DNA of 13,464 nt, from NCBI GenBank assembly GCA_031424495.1, contig JANPHP010000016.1:1-13464 (forward strand), written 5' to 3'. The position numbers and the translations under genes were made by a program. Each line of letters starts with the position of its first letter. Position 1 is the first letter of the stretch. Of this stretch, positions 1 to 8,497 are shown in pieces. Source of the DNA: JADKCL01 sp031424495. Lineage in GTDB: Bacteria; Bacteroidota; Bacteroidia; J057; JADKCL01. The notes beneath the pieces are model-generated. The model was not told the DNA's origin. It saw nothing but the letters and a program-made list of their open reading frames with translations, and made no database searches.

Positions 1-217
1 AGCTAATTTCGCAGGTTAATGCGTACTATTTTCCCATTTCAATTCTCGCCGGAGGCTCGCGTCGGATCAGCTTACGGCCAGAGGCCGCCGCTCGCAATTT
101 TCATGCGATTGCCCTACCTTGCTCATACCAAGCTTTTGTTACATTCCGAAAAATGCTATCTTGTTGCCTCCAAGCATCATTGGATGCAATTGTGTTTCTA
201 AACCAAAAAATGTGAAA
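1..217. other. 5' non-coding leader region before the ferritin-like gene
   Basis: I see no convincing gene in this stretch. A stop codon TAA at 4-6 could end a gene coming in from the left, but there is too little sequence to tell. A short perfect hairpin with five base pairs and an AGA loop lies at 75-87 and is followed about ten bases later by AATTTT, so it may be a weak terminator of an upstream plus-strand gene. The rest is the presumed promoter and leader of the gene starting at 218. Confidence 0.4.
135..164 (+). promoter_or_regulatory. weak candidate Bacteroidota-type promoter
   Basis: TTTG at 135-138 is followed after 18 bases by TATCTTGT at 157-164. Bacteroidota promoters typically have a TTTG or TTG element near -33 and TAnnTTTG near -7, about 19 bases apart. 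The -33 part matches; the -7 part matches only in TA and the first two T's. If real, it would give a leader of roughly 45 bases before the ATG at 218. This is inference from an imperfect match. Confidence 0.22.
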
Positions 218-1633
218 ATGAAAGGTAGCAGTCCCGGCGACGAGTTCGTACCCAAGATCTCCAATCGCGCAGATTTGATCCAAGCCCTCACGGTCGCCTC
301 GCAGTTGGAGCATGGGCTCATGCTCATGTACCTCTATGCGGCGTTTTCGATGAAGGCTTTTCCCGAGGAATTGGCAGGCAATGCGGAACCCGAAGTCTTG
401 CGCAATAAATTGCGCAATTGGGAAAGTCGCATTTTGCTCGTCGCACGGCAAGAGATGGAGCATCTCGGCTTTGTCTGCAACATGCTGTCTGTGATCGGTG
501 GACCGCAATATTTTGAGCGGCCCAACTTTCCACAAACACCGATGTATTGGCCGGTGGATTTGCCGATCGAGCTGGAGAAGTTTGGCGTGAGCGCCTTGGT
601 GCGTTTCCTTCAGTATGAAAAGCCCGCAAAGTTGAACGATCCTGAGTTTGATGCGCTGCTCCATCGCCTGCATCCGCCCATGATGAAGTCTGCACAACCG
701 AGGGAGATCAAGTTTGAATCGCTTGGCGAGTTGTACGAGCAGATTCGGTATGCATTTGAGCACTTGCCCGATGACCAGTTGTTTCTCGTGCCTGCCAATG
801 CCCAAGTCGACAATGACCTGCTTTTTGGCACGGGCGCGAATGCAACACCCGTGTACAATATGCTGATGTTGAAGGTCTGGGACCGCCAAAGCGCAGTCAA
901 TGCCGTCAATGAAATCATCGAGCAAGGAGAAGGTACGCTGGCCGAAGGACCGATCACGGTTGCCGACATGGATCCCGATTGCCACTATATGCAGTTTCGT
1001 GATATTTTGAAGGATTATTTGCCGGATTGGGTAAAAGGTGATCCTGCATTCGAGGGCGCGCGCAATTGCGTGCGCAATCCCGCTTGGGAGCTGCACCAAG
1101 ACACCGTCAATTGTATGATTTACGATGGCGATGGCGTGCAGCCCTACCTATCCGTCGCCGTCCTCACGCACGATTGGACGCGCGAGATCATGGGCGTGAG
1201 CAATACGGCCTACGAGGCGCTGATGCAAATGCTTGTGCGCCTCTATACCTACAGCGGCGACAGCCCCGCAGAGGTGACTGGTATCGTGCAAACGGTCTTT
1301 TTCCCAATGATGACCATGACGATACGTCCGCTGTCTGAACTCATGAGTTTGTTGCCTGCATTTGCCAACAGCAAAGGCGGTTATACAGCTGGCCCGGGGT
1401 TTGAGTATTTCCGCACAATCGGCTTCCTGCCCCACAAGCCATCGGCTTGGATTACCATCTATCAGCGCTTGCAGGAGAATGCACAAAATTTTGCGGATGC
1501 GATAGCCAGGATGCCTGTTGCGGAGAAAAAAGCTTTGGAAAAGGCTGGCTACCGCCCCGAGACGGCACTGCCATTTATCAGCGCCAACCTGTTCAGAATC
1601 GCTTCCAATTTTAAAACCTACATGAATATCTAA
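218..1633 (+). CDS. VioB-type ferritin-like (iminophenyl-pyruvate dimer synthase family) protein
   Basis: A 471-residue protein of the ferritin-like family that includes the C-terminal domain of VioB, the enzyme that oxidatively couples imine forms of indole-pyruvate in violacein synthesis. The expected metal-ligand pattern is present: helix one has E31 in LEHGLMLMYLYAAFSM, helix two has E79 and H82 (EMEH), helix three has E235 in IIEQGEGT, and helix four has H256 in CHYMQF. A later RPLSELM segment followed by a Gly/Pro-rich AGP stretch also matches the family. A di-iron centre is therefore predicted. The protein has no signal peptide, so it is cytoplasmic. I chose ATG 218 over an in-frame TTG at 119 because conserved sequence begins only after it. 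The stop is 4 bases before the next gene, indicating an operon. No VioA-type amino-acid oxidase is nearby, so the substrate is unknown and violacein synthesis itself should not be inferred. Confidence 0.85.
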   Translation: MKGSSPGDEFVPKISNRADLIQALTVASQLEHGLMLMYLYAAFSMKAFPEELAGNAEPEVLRNKLRNWESRILLVARQEMEHLGFVCNMLSVIGGPQYFERPNFPQTPMYWPVDLPIELEKFGVSALVRFLQYEKPAKLNDPEFDALLHRLHPPMMKSAQPREIKFESLGELYEQIRYAFEHLPDDQLFLVPANAQVDNDLLFGTGANATPVYNMLMLKVWDRQSAVNAVNEIIEQGEGTLAEGPITVADMDPDCHYMQFRDILKDYLPDWVKGDPAFEGARNCVRNPAWELHQDTVNCMIYDGDGVQPYLSVAVLTHDWTREIMGVSNTAYEALMQMLVRLYTYSGDSPAEVTGIVQTVFFPMMTMTIRPLSELMSLLPAFANSKGGYTAGPGFEYFRTIGFLPHKPSAWITIYQRLQENAQNFADAIARMPVAEKKALEKAGYRPETALPFISANLFRIASNFKTYMNI

Positions 1634-1637
1634 AGCC

Positions 1638-2678
1638 ATGTCAGTCATCACATTGAATTTTGAAGGTTACGTTCAGTGCCGCCTTGCCACCGACCCAGAC
1701 CCTACCGACGAGCGTCGGGGCGTGAGCGGCTATACATTTGCATTGCCCGGTGAGCGCGATTTGGATTGGACCATTTACACGCAGCCCGGTCCCGATATTG
1801 TGGACCGCCCTGGCTTGGTCACGCCAGTAGGTGCAGTCACGCCCTCGGGGGTGAAATTAGTTGCAGGATCGCCCGACCGGCAGGTCGGCGTGCGGGTCTG
1901 TGGCGGATATTGCGGTACGGAAGCGATTGTCGCTGGCCATCCACTGTTTGGCGCAACGGTCGATCTGGAAAAAAAGCCCCGCTTTGAAGAGCGCAATTAT
2001 GTTGTGATCAATCAGCAGTTTGGGGTAATTGCGCCGTTCAAGCTCAGGATCAAGGGAAGCGGCGTTGAATTTTTCCGCGAGGTCGATTGGTATCCCGGCA
2101 AATCGATTGATTTCCCGCTGATGGAGATTCCGCAAAATATCTTGATGCCCTATACCATGCAGGCCTTCAATGCAGGCGTGCCTGCCTGTGCTGGCTTGCT
2201 GGGGGAGACGGGCAATCCATCGGTGTACCGCAAGTTGCGGCTCGACAAGCTCATGGACATCAAGAAGACCGCGCGCCTCAAGCCTGATGCATTGGCGGCG
2301 ATCGACAAGCGCGTGGAGCAATTGCGCATGGACAATCCCGGCGACCGCCGCACTTTCCAATTGGTGAATTCGGCGAGTTACTCCTATGCGGTAAATGGCC
2401 CGGCGTCGGTGAAGGTGGGCAGCACCGCTGCGCAGTGGTTGAATGGTTCTCAGGACACGCAAGGGCAGTGGCATTATTTCAAGCCCGATCGTCCATTGCC
2501 AGCCTGGCCCTGCAACTTTTGGATCGGTTGCTGGGACGCAGACTCGCTCACATGCTACATGTCGGGCACGATTGAGTTGTTTGATTTGGGAGAGGCCTTT
2601 GATTCTTGGCTTGCCAAGCCCAAGGCCGTGGCGAAGGCACCGGCTGTGGCAACCTCAAGCAAGAAGATCGCTAAGTAG
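1638..2678 (+). CDS. uncharacterised partner of the ferritin-like protein
   Basis: A 346-residue protein that I do not recognise. It starts 4 bases after the preceding stop and is followed by a terminator, so it is almost certainly co-transcribed with the ferritin-like gene. No signal peptide or membrane segment is visible, so it is probably cytoplasmic. The N-terminal part has the motif DPDPTDERRGVSGYTFALPG (around residues 19-38), which looks like a conserved family signature. Cysteines occur in CGGYC (88-92), at C292 and C298 near a PCNFWIGCWD stretch, and at C306. The middle and C-terminal parts look like beta-rich soluble domains. The last roughly 20 residues are an Ala/Lys/Pro-rich, probably disordered tail. 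Context suggests a function tied to the di-iron enzyme, such as a substrate-binding, tailoring or assembly partner, but that is inference from gene order only. Confidence 0.85.
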   Translation: MSVITLNFEGYVQCRLATDPDPTDERRGVSGYTFALPGERDLDWTIYTQPGPDIVDRPGLVTPVGAVTPSGVKLVAGSPDRQVGVRVCGGYCGTEAIVAGHPLFGATVDLEKKPRFEERNYVVINQQFGVIAPFKLRIKGSGVEFFREVDWYPGKSIDFPLMEIPQNILMPYTMQAFNAGVPACAGLLGETGNPSVYRKLRLDKLMDIKKTARLKPDALAAIDKRVEQLRMDNPGDRRTFQLVNSASYSYAVNGPASVKVGSTAAQWLNGSQDTQGQWHYFKPDRPLPAWPCNFWIGCWDADSLTCYMSGTIELFDLGEAFDSWLAKPKAVAKAPAVATSSKKIAK

Positions 2679-2730
2679 GCTTGTCATTGAAGCAGCGGGT
2701 ACAGTTCTCGCTGCCTACACGATTGAAAAT

Positions 2731-2769
2731 AAGCCCCTTGTCTCGTGGTCGGGATGAGGGGCTTTTTTT
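2731..2769 (+). terminator. rho-independent terminator of the ferritin-like operon
   Basis: AAGCCCCT at 2731-2738 pairs perfectly with AGGGGCTT at 2757-2764, with an 18-base loop, and the right arm runs straight into a tract of seven T's ending at 2769. It lies 52 bases after the stop of the second gene and is oriented to end plus-strand transcription. Confidence 0.85.
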
Positions 2770-2972
2770 ATTGCTCAGCTGGCTGAAAGAGCAATTTGAA
2801 ATGAGGCAAGGATGCCGCAACGGCAATCCACAAGCGGATGCGGGTTGTGGGGAAATAAACGAGGCTTTTAGAAATCTTTCTGTGGAATTCTGAGCACAAA
2901 TTGCCAGATTTGTAGCTATTGGGTCTTGTGCCCCGTCAACGGAATTGTATCTAAAAGTCTAATTGCCAATTC
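2770..2972 (+). other. intergenic leader of the T9SS protein gene
   Basis: There is no gene here. Directly after the terminator, ATTGCTCAG (2770-2778) folds with the downstream CTGA and GCAAT (to 2795) as a bulged hairpin that may stabilise the terminator or act in the other direction. CAGATTTG at 2905-2912 is one base from the Bacteroidota -7 consensus TAnnTTTG and about 60 bases before the ATG at 2973, but I find no good -33 partner. No Shine-Dalgarno sequence is evident, which is normal for this phylum. Confidence 0.45.
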
Positions 2973-5900
2973 ATGCGTCGTTTGATCCTCCTCTTTTTGG
3001 GGTTGTTTTCCATTGCTATTGGAAATCTAGCTGCTCAAAGCGTCAGTTTTACCACATTGACCTCCAACATGGTCACTTGCGGCGCTCCAGTCGTCTTTGG
3101 GGTCATTTACCAAAACCAAAGTGTCGATACACTCAAGACCGTTCAGGTCGCCGTGACCCTGCCGACGGGGGTGAACTATGTTCCTGGTAGCTTGGTGGGG
3201 CCCGGCTTTGCCGAGTCCAACATCGGTGCGCTGGACTCGGTCGTTTTCTCGGCCGCCAATTTGCCGCCTTTGCAGTCAGATACCTTCTTGATTTTGGTAA
3301 AGGCGATCTGCGGTGCCGTCGACAGCTCGGCTGTGACCAATGGCATCTATGTCTTTCACAGCCTGGGCGCGAGCATCGGCGTCTCATCCCCTTACAGCAT
3401 CCTGAGTCCGGCGATCAGTATCCAATCTGTGACACCATCGAGCTTTTCGGGTTCTGTGGGGGCTAGCTTTCAGCGTTGCGTCACCTTGATCAACGGCGGC
3501 TATGGCAGCGTGTCGCGACTTTCAGTCGTGTTGGAGAGCTCGGCGGTTTCCTTGATCCAATCGGGATTTACGCTCACGGCCAATGGCAGCGTGCTCACGC
3601 CGGTGGTGATTGGCAATCAGATGACCATCAACCTGGGTCCTGCACAGATACAGGCGAACGGTGACTTGGACACGCTTTTTGAGCAAAATGAGACGATGCG
3701 TTTCTGCTTTCAGGTCTTGGTGAATGATTGCATTGATCTCTCGACGACCATTCGTGCAGAATGGGGCTGCGGCGGCAATGTTTGCGAGGCGCAGACGAGC
3801 ACCGCCAATGTGATCGTTCCAGCGCTCGTTCCCAATATCGTCACCACTGACTTTTTCATTGAAAACCGGTGCTATGGCGGTACGACGCCCTCGATCATCA
3901 AAATCGTGCTGCGCAATACGGGCGCAGGGCCTGCCCGCAATGTGGTCGTAGACCTGTGGCAAGGGGAGCCGACCGGCCCTTCCAACGGTTATATCTCCCG
4001 CTTGGATTCCAGCAACATTGTCCTGAAAAGCACGCTCAACGGCATACTTGGGATCTCGCCCTTTGCGGTCGAGGTGCAGGCACCGGGTACCAATCTCGGT
4101 TGCCTTGGGCCCAATCCGTTGCGGCGCATCAAGGTTTTGATCCCGTTTTTGATGCCGGGCGAACGTGATACCTTGATCGTGGAGCAATATTCCTGCTGCA
4201 AGACTTGGTGTGCATCTGCCCCGACGGTGATGTCACGCAGCCACTACCAAGTGGATTACAGCGATCAATGCTTCAACAGCAATTACATCCTACCTGCAAA
4301 CTTGGTGACGGGCTTCAACTTTGGGAGGGTGCTGTCATTTACCAATAGCGGCCTGTTTGACATTCCGCTAGGTGATACTGCACAATATGAGATCGAGCAC
4401 AGTGATTTTCGGTTTTTCAATTCCTCGCCTGGCGGATATGCTTGGGTGGATATTGTGGTGCCTCCGGGACTCACTGCGCCGACGGCACCGGGCTGCATTT
4501 ATTTTGAAGACATCAGTGCAGATATCTGGAATCCCACGAGTGTGATCACGTCTGGGGATACCGTGCGGGCCTTTTTCAGTCTGCCGCAGCCGGGAGTCTT
4601 CACTTTGGAGAAGGCTTTGCTCAAGTTTAAGCTCACCAATGATTGCAGTGCAGGGCCTTGCAGCAGCGGCCCCAAAACGATCCAATACAGCATTCATGAA
4701 ATCGCTGACCCGAGTTGCGGTTGCAAGCTCACAATCGGCTGCCACAACTTTGTGGTCAATTCCCATTGTGGCATCTGCCCCGCAACTTGCCTGAATGGGG
4801 GAATGGTATTCCTGGGCTTTGACAGCTACCGTAAAAATTATGGACAGCCCGACAACAACAATGATGGATTGCCTGATGGAGCCGGGGTCATTGATCCGGC
4901 GAAGGTCCGCACGCGCCACCTCATGTTGCGGGATACCTTGCGCACCGAATTTCATGGTGTGGTAAGCACCACGGTCACCAATCCGTCGTGGCCCAGGGGT
5001 TTTGCGCGCTCTGCTATCACGCGGGGCACGAGCCTCACGCCCGTGACCTACCGTGTGCGCATCGTCGATGCCAGCACAGGCATCACCTACAACTGCAATC
5101 TTGCGGCGCCGACATTCACCACCTCGGGCAGCACACGCACATTCACCTACAATCTCAACGCAAGTGCATTGGCGACCTGTCTGCCTCCCGGGTTTGTGTA
5201 TGAGGCCAATGACAGTGTGGATGTAACCGTTGAGTATGTCGTTTCCAACAATATCGGCAGCGTCGTGGAGGCGCAGACCATCACCAATACCTTTGCGATG
5301 CAGCCCAGCGTGGGTGCGCTCGTGGCATCTTGCGACAACTATTCAGGCGGATTCGTGCTCGTGGGCTATTATTACACTTCCTACGGACCTGACGAGTTTG
5401 CCGCGACGGGATGCAACAACGTGACGGTGTCTGAGAATTATTATTTGAGCATCGGCAATTGCTGCAGCAACTATGCAGGCGGCAATATTTTCCAATATGA
5501 ATTCCGGCATTGGGGTACACCGCAATTGGCGCGGTATATTGTGCCGACGGGCTATAATTTTGTGTCTGCGACGGTGCGCCACTACCGCACCTCGGGCACA
5601 CAGGCCTCGATCAATACGCTGCTGCCGATCACGCCTGCGTCGATCAACGGAGACACGATCTTTTTCAACCTTGCGGCCCAGTTTGTGGGCAATGGGGGCA
5701 CGCTGGTTTTGGGGGATGATGGGTATCTGGGCACTGTCAATGTCGTTTTGCGTCCCTCGTGCAGGGTGCAGCAGGATGTGATGCAGCCCTTGAAGTATTT
5801 GTGGAATTTTGCGCCGATACCTGGGCTCACGGGCCCGGGCAGCGTGACGCCATTTTCGCAGACCTTGGATTCGATTTCCTACGAAGGGCCTACGCTCACG

Positions 5901-8048
5901 ATCCATCCTGCATTGCCCAATGCTGCTGGCATCAGCTCGGTGGTATCTTGGGATTTCAGCTTGGAAAACAACTCCAATCTCGCCGCGGCCTCCAATGCAT
6001 GGTTTGCATTGGTGAGTCCGTCGGGGCAGATTGTACCGAGTTCTGTGCGGAATTTGGGGACCAATGCGCTCGTGGTTCCGGTGGGTGGCATCTATCAAAT
6101 TGGCACAATGGCTGCGGCCAATGTGCGCAATTACCGCATCACCGCTGATTACAACAACTGTACGCCAGACTCGATGCGGATCGTGGCGGGCTGGGATTGT
6201 AATGCATTCCCCGGAAGTGTCGGTGCCTACCCCTGCACGCCAGCCGTTTCTTGGCTGTATGTGCTGCCGCAACCTTCTGTTTTGCAAGCCACACTCACCA
6301 CTCCATCGGGCACGCACGGCATTTGCGACAGCTTGCTGGTGGAGCTGCAGGTGGTCTCTTCGCAGATTGCAGATGTGAAGGATATTGTGGTGGAGGTGGG
6401 CCTGCCTGTATCCGGCGGATTGACGTATAGCTTGGGCTCGGCACGGATGCAATATCCTGTTTCGGCTGGTTTTGTGGCGGTGCCTGACCCTACAATTTTG
6501 GGCAATTTGCTGCGCTGGGATGTGAATGCAATCAATGCACTCATCGCAGCCAATGATCTGCCGGGCACGGTGCATCCGGATTCCAATGTCTTTAACCTGC
6601 GGTTTTACCTTTATACAGACTGCAATATGATTTCAGGGGATCGCATCAGGGTGCGTTTGCAGGGCAGCCGTGGCTGTGGCGATCAACTGACGCCGGTGGT
6701 GATTCTCTCCAACCCGATATTGATCACGGGTGCCGTGCAGCCTTATCTCACGCAGATTTCGTCCTCGGCGGCCAACGCATCGGCTTGCCCCATGGTCAAG
6801 ACGCTTACGATGGCCATGGTCAATGCGGGGGCCGCATTGACCAACCTCGGCGACAGCCTATTCTTCAACTTGAGCCCCGGCTATACCTACGCAGGCGGAT
6901 TTGTCGGGCAGTCCAATGCGCCGTCGAATGTGGTGCCCCATGCGCAGACGGGGCCGGGGGGCGTGCGCCTGGGTTGGGCGATTCCAGCAGGTCTCGCGCC
7001 CGGTGACACGATGCGGTTCACATTTAATGTGACCGTGGGCGACAATGTACCCTGCGGCCCTGATATTGCGACGGTGCAGTCGGTGACCAATCAGACTTTG
7101 TTTTGTGCACGCACGGCGACTTCTTGCTCAGCGGCCACGCAGACGGGGTCTTATTTGCTCAATCTGAGCATTGTGCGGCCCAATTTGAATTTTACCGTGT
7201 TCAATTCGACGATGCAGCCTGTGGTGGGTGGTATCAATTATACTTACGCTGGAAGTCTGCAAAACACTGGGCCGGCGATCGCGCCCGGCGTGCCGATTTT
7301 GGTGACTTTTTACTGCGACAGCGACAACTCGTCTGCTTACTCGGTCGGCGACAATGCAATCGGCAGCTATAGCACAAGCGCGGGCATCGGCAGCAATGCG
7401 ACGCTTAGTTTCACTGGTAGTTTCTTCATTCCCACAGGCGGATGCAACCTCACGAATATGGTGATTGCCTTGGCTGTGCCCAATTCCTCGGGCGGATTGT
7501 GCATCTGTGATACGGCGTTCAGCAATACAAATGTGATTTTGCCAGTCGAATGGTTGTCTGTGCAGGGAGTTGCTTTGCCGCGTCAGAACGAGGTACATTG
7601 GGAGGTAAATCTGCTCCCTGACCATGCCTATTTTGGGGTGGAGCAATGGACGGATGCGGGATGGGTTTCGATTTCGCCGCGCATCACTGATGTGAGCAGC
7701 GCTTATGTATGGCCTGATTATAGCCCCGGCATTGTGGAGCGCTACCGTGTTGTGGAGACAAGCCAAGATGGTCATTTCCAATATTCTCCCGAGGTCGAGA
7801 TTGTGCGTGATGGTTTTGCTGAGACGCTGCGGGTGTATCCCAATCCGAGCCGTGGCACGGTCTTTTTACAAGCGCCATCGGGCACGGCTTATCGCATTTA
7901 CAATGCGATCGGGCAGGCGATTGTTGAGGGGATATTGCGCGACAATGCCGCAACTGAGGTAGATTTGGCGGCGATGGCGGCGGGGGTTTATTTGGTTGAA
8001 TTCCGGCAGGTTGGCCGCATGGCGACGGTTCGGTTGGTGGTGGAATGA
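2973..8048 (+). CDS. large Cys-rich DUF11-like repeat protein with T9SS C-terminal sorting domain
   Basis: A 1691-residue exported protein. Residues 1-21 form a signal peptide: RR near the N-terminus, a hydrophobic core and LAAQ before the likely cleavage site. The body is a chain of beta-sandwich modules of the DUF11/CARDB type, recognisable by recurring segments that begin with a Cys and contain NxG and LPxG turns. Examples start near residues 36, 300, 1118, 1272 and 1405. A cluster of cysteines lies at about 558-606, suggesting disulfides outside the cell. DNNNDGLPDG at 627-636 resembles a calcium-binding thrombospondin type-3 loop. A module starting LPVEWLSVQG (about 1523) precedes the sorting domain, as in many T9SS cargoes. 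The last 75 residues, with YPNPSRG at 1622-1628 and GVYLVE near the end, are a type A sorting signal (TIGR04183-like), normally removed as the protein is anchored to or released from the surface. Role unknown; adhesion is a guess. No frameshift is seen. Confidence 0.92.
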   Translation: MRRLILLFLGLFSIAIGNLAAQSVSFTTLTSNMVTCGAPVVFGVIYQNQSVDTLKTVQVAVTLPTGVNYVPGSLVGPGFAESNIGALDSVVFSAANLPPLQSDTFLILVKAICGAVDSSAVTNGIYVFHSLGASIGVSSPYSILSPAISIQSVTPSSFSGSVGASFQRCVTLINGGYGSVSRLSVVLESSAVSLIQSGFTLTANGSVLTPVVIGNQMTINLGPAQIQANGDLDTLFEQNETMRFCFQVLVNDCIDLSTTIRAEWGCGGNVCEAQTSTANVIVPALVPNIVTTDFFIENRCYGGTTPSIIKIVLRNTGAGPARNVVVDLWQGEPTGPSNGYISRLDSSNIVLKSTLNGILGISPFAVEVQAPGTNLGCLGPNPLRRIKVLIPFLMPGERDTLIVEQYSCCKTWCASAPTVMSRSHYQVDYSDQCFNSNYILPANLVTGFNFGRVLSFTNSGLFDIPLGDTAQYEIEHSDFRFFNSSPGGYAWVDIVVPPGLTAPTAPGCIYFEDISADIWNPTSVITSGDTVRAFFSLPQPGVFTLEKALLKFKLTNDCSAGPCSSGPKTIQYSIHEIADPSCGCKLTIGCHNFVVNSHCGICPATCLNGGMVFLGFDSYRKNYGQPDNNNDGLPDGAGVIDPAKVRTRHLMLRDTLRTEFHGVVSTTVTNPSWPRGFARSAITRGTSLTPVTYRVRIVDASTGITYNCNLAAPTFTTSGSTRTFTYNLNASALATCLPPGFVYEANDSVDVTVEYVVSNNIGSVVEAQTITNTFAMQPSVGALVASCDNYSGGFVLVGYYYTSYGPDEFAATGCNNVTVSENYYLSIGNCCSNYAGGNIFQYEFRHWGTPQLARYIVPTGYNFVSATVRHYRTSGTQASINTLLPITPASINGDTIFFNLAAQFVGNGGTLVLGDDGYLGTVNVVLRPSCRVQQDVMQPLKYLWNFAPIPGLTGPGSVTPFSQTLDSISYEGPTLTIHPALPNAAGISSVVSWDFSLENNSNLAAASNAWFALVSPSGQIVPSSVRNLGTNALVVPVGGIYQIGTMAAANVRNYRITADYNNCTPDSMRIVAGWDCNAFPGSVGAYPCTPAVSWLYVLPQPSVLQATLTTPSGTHGICDSLLVELQVVSSQIADVKDIVVEVGLPVSGGLTYSLGSARMQYPVSAGFVAVPDPTILGNLLRWDVNAINALIAANDLPGTVHPDSNVFNLRFYLYTDCNMISGDRIRVRLQGSRGCGDQLTPVVILSNPILITGAVQPYLTQISSSAANASACPMVKTLTMAMVNAGAALTNLGDSLFFNLSPGYTYAGGFVGQSNAPSNVVPHAQTGPGGVRLGWAIPAGLAPGDTMRFTFNVTVGDNVPCGPDIATVQSVTNQTLFCARTATSCSAATQTGSYLLNLSIVRPNLNFTVFNSTMQPVVGGINYTYAGSLQNTGPAIAPGVPILVTFYCDSDNSSAYSVGDNAIGSYSTSAGIGSNATLSFTGSFFIPTGGCNLTNMVIALAVPNSSGGLCICDTAFSNTNVILPVEWLSVQGVALPRQNEVHWEVNLLPDHAYFGVEQWTDAGWVSISPRITDVSSAYVWPDYSPGIVERYRVVETSQDGHFQYSPEVEIVRDGFAETLRVYPNPSRGTVFLQAPSGTAYRIYNAIGQAIVEGILRDNAATEVDLAAMAAGVYLVEFRQVGRMATVRLVVE

Positions 8049-8056
8049 GGCGTGGG

Positions 8057-8167
8057 GTTTAGAGTTTAGAGTTTAGAGTTTAGAGTTCAGAGTTCAGAGT
8101 TCAGAGTTCAGAGTTCAGAGTTTCGGTTTGGAGTTCAGAGTTTGGGGCTTGGGGTTCAGGGTTTGGA
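8057..8167. repeat. heptanucleotide tandem repeat, 16 units of GTTYAGA
   Basis: The array begins nine bases after the stop of the T9SS gene. Units in order are GTTTAGA four times (8057-8084), GTTCAGA five times (8085-8119), a 6-base GTTTCG, then GTTTGGA, GTTCAGA, GTTTGGG, GCTTGGG, GTTCAGG and GTTTGGA, ending at 8167. The pattern is a homogeneous core of two successive variants with a decaying right edge, as expected for slippage expansion. It resembles in kind the heptanucleotide short tandemly repeated sequences (STRR) described in cyanobacteria. It could vary in copy number between strains. Confidence 0.93.
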
Positions 8168-8497
8168 ATCTTTTATCTGGATTGCTGTTGGCAATTTAGG
8201 ATTGGGGATTTTGGAGCATTTGTTTTGGGGAATGGTATTGAAAGTCAGTTTATTGTTCAGCTGATCAATTGGTTGCGAATGTGAGTCCATGGCCTCTATT
8301 GCCGGAGGCAAATGGTCGATCGTCCAGCGGCTCCCGCTCCCTGAGCGGGATAGACGTCAGCCTTGGACTTGATTACCTACCATAGAGGCATTGTCATTCC
8401 ATCATTAGGTCCCGCAGCAGCTGCGGGATGACCCCTCGGCATGACAATACCGCTGCGTTGCGCGTCGCAATATGGGATTACTTTCGATGGAGAAACA
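8168..8497. repeat. non-coding stretch with nested inverted repeats
   Basis: I see no gene here. Several inverted repeats are packed together. GCCTCTAT at 8292-8299 pairs with ATAGAGGC at 8382-8389. Inside that pair, TTGCC/GGCAA makes a small hairpin (8299-8311) and TCCCGCT/AGCGGGA makes a 7-bp hairpin (8332-8350). Next door, ATTGTCAT at 8390-8397 pairs with ATGACAAT at 8441-8448 around TCCCGCAG/CTGCGGGA (8410-8428, 3-base loop). The two GC hairpins share a CCCGC...GCGGGAT core. The arrangement resembles REP or MITE-like palindromic units. No clear terminator for either flanking gene is visible; 8168-8283 and 8449-8497 show nothing recognisable beyond a 5-bp hairpin at 8458-8470. Confidence 0.7.

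Noticed and set aside
119..217. N-terminal extension of the ferritin-like protein from a TTG at 119
   Set aside because: The 33 extra residues have no family character, and conserved sequence begins after the ATG at 218.
101..1099. 332-residue open frame on the minus strand
   Set aside because: It lies entirely opposite the well-supported ferritin-like gene (and its leader), and its His/Arg/Ile-rich composition is typical of antisense frames.
218..2678. Violacein biosynthesis cluster
   Set aside because: Only the VioB-like ferritin domain is present; VioA, VioC, VioD and VioE equivalents are absent.
5343..6575. 410-residue open frame on the minus strand
   Set aside because: It is antisense to the T9SS protein, rich in Arg, His and Ile, with no recognisable domain; a by-product of codon bias.
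8057..8167. CRISPR array
   Set aside because: Units are 7 bases long with no spacers, and no cas gene is nearby.
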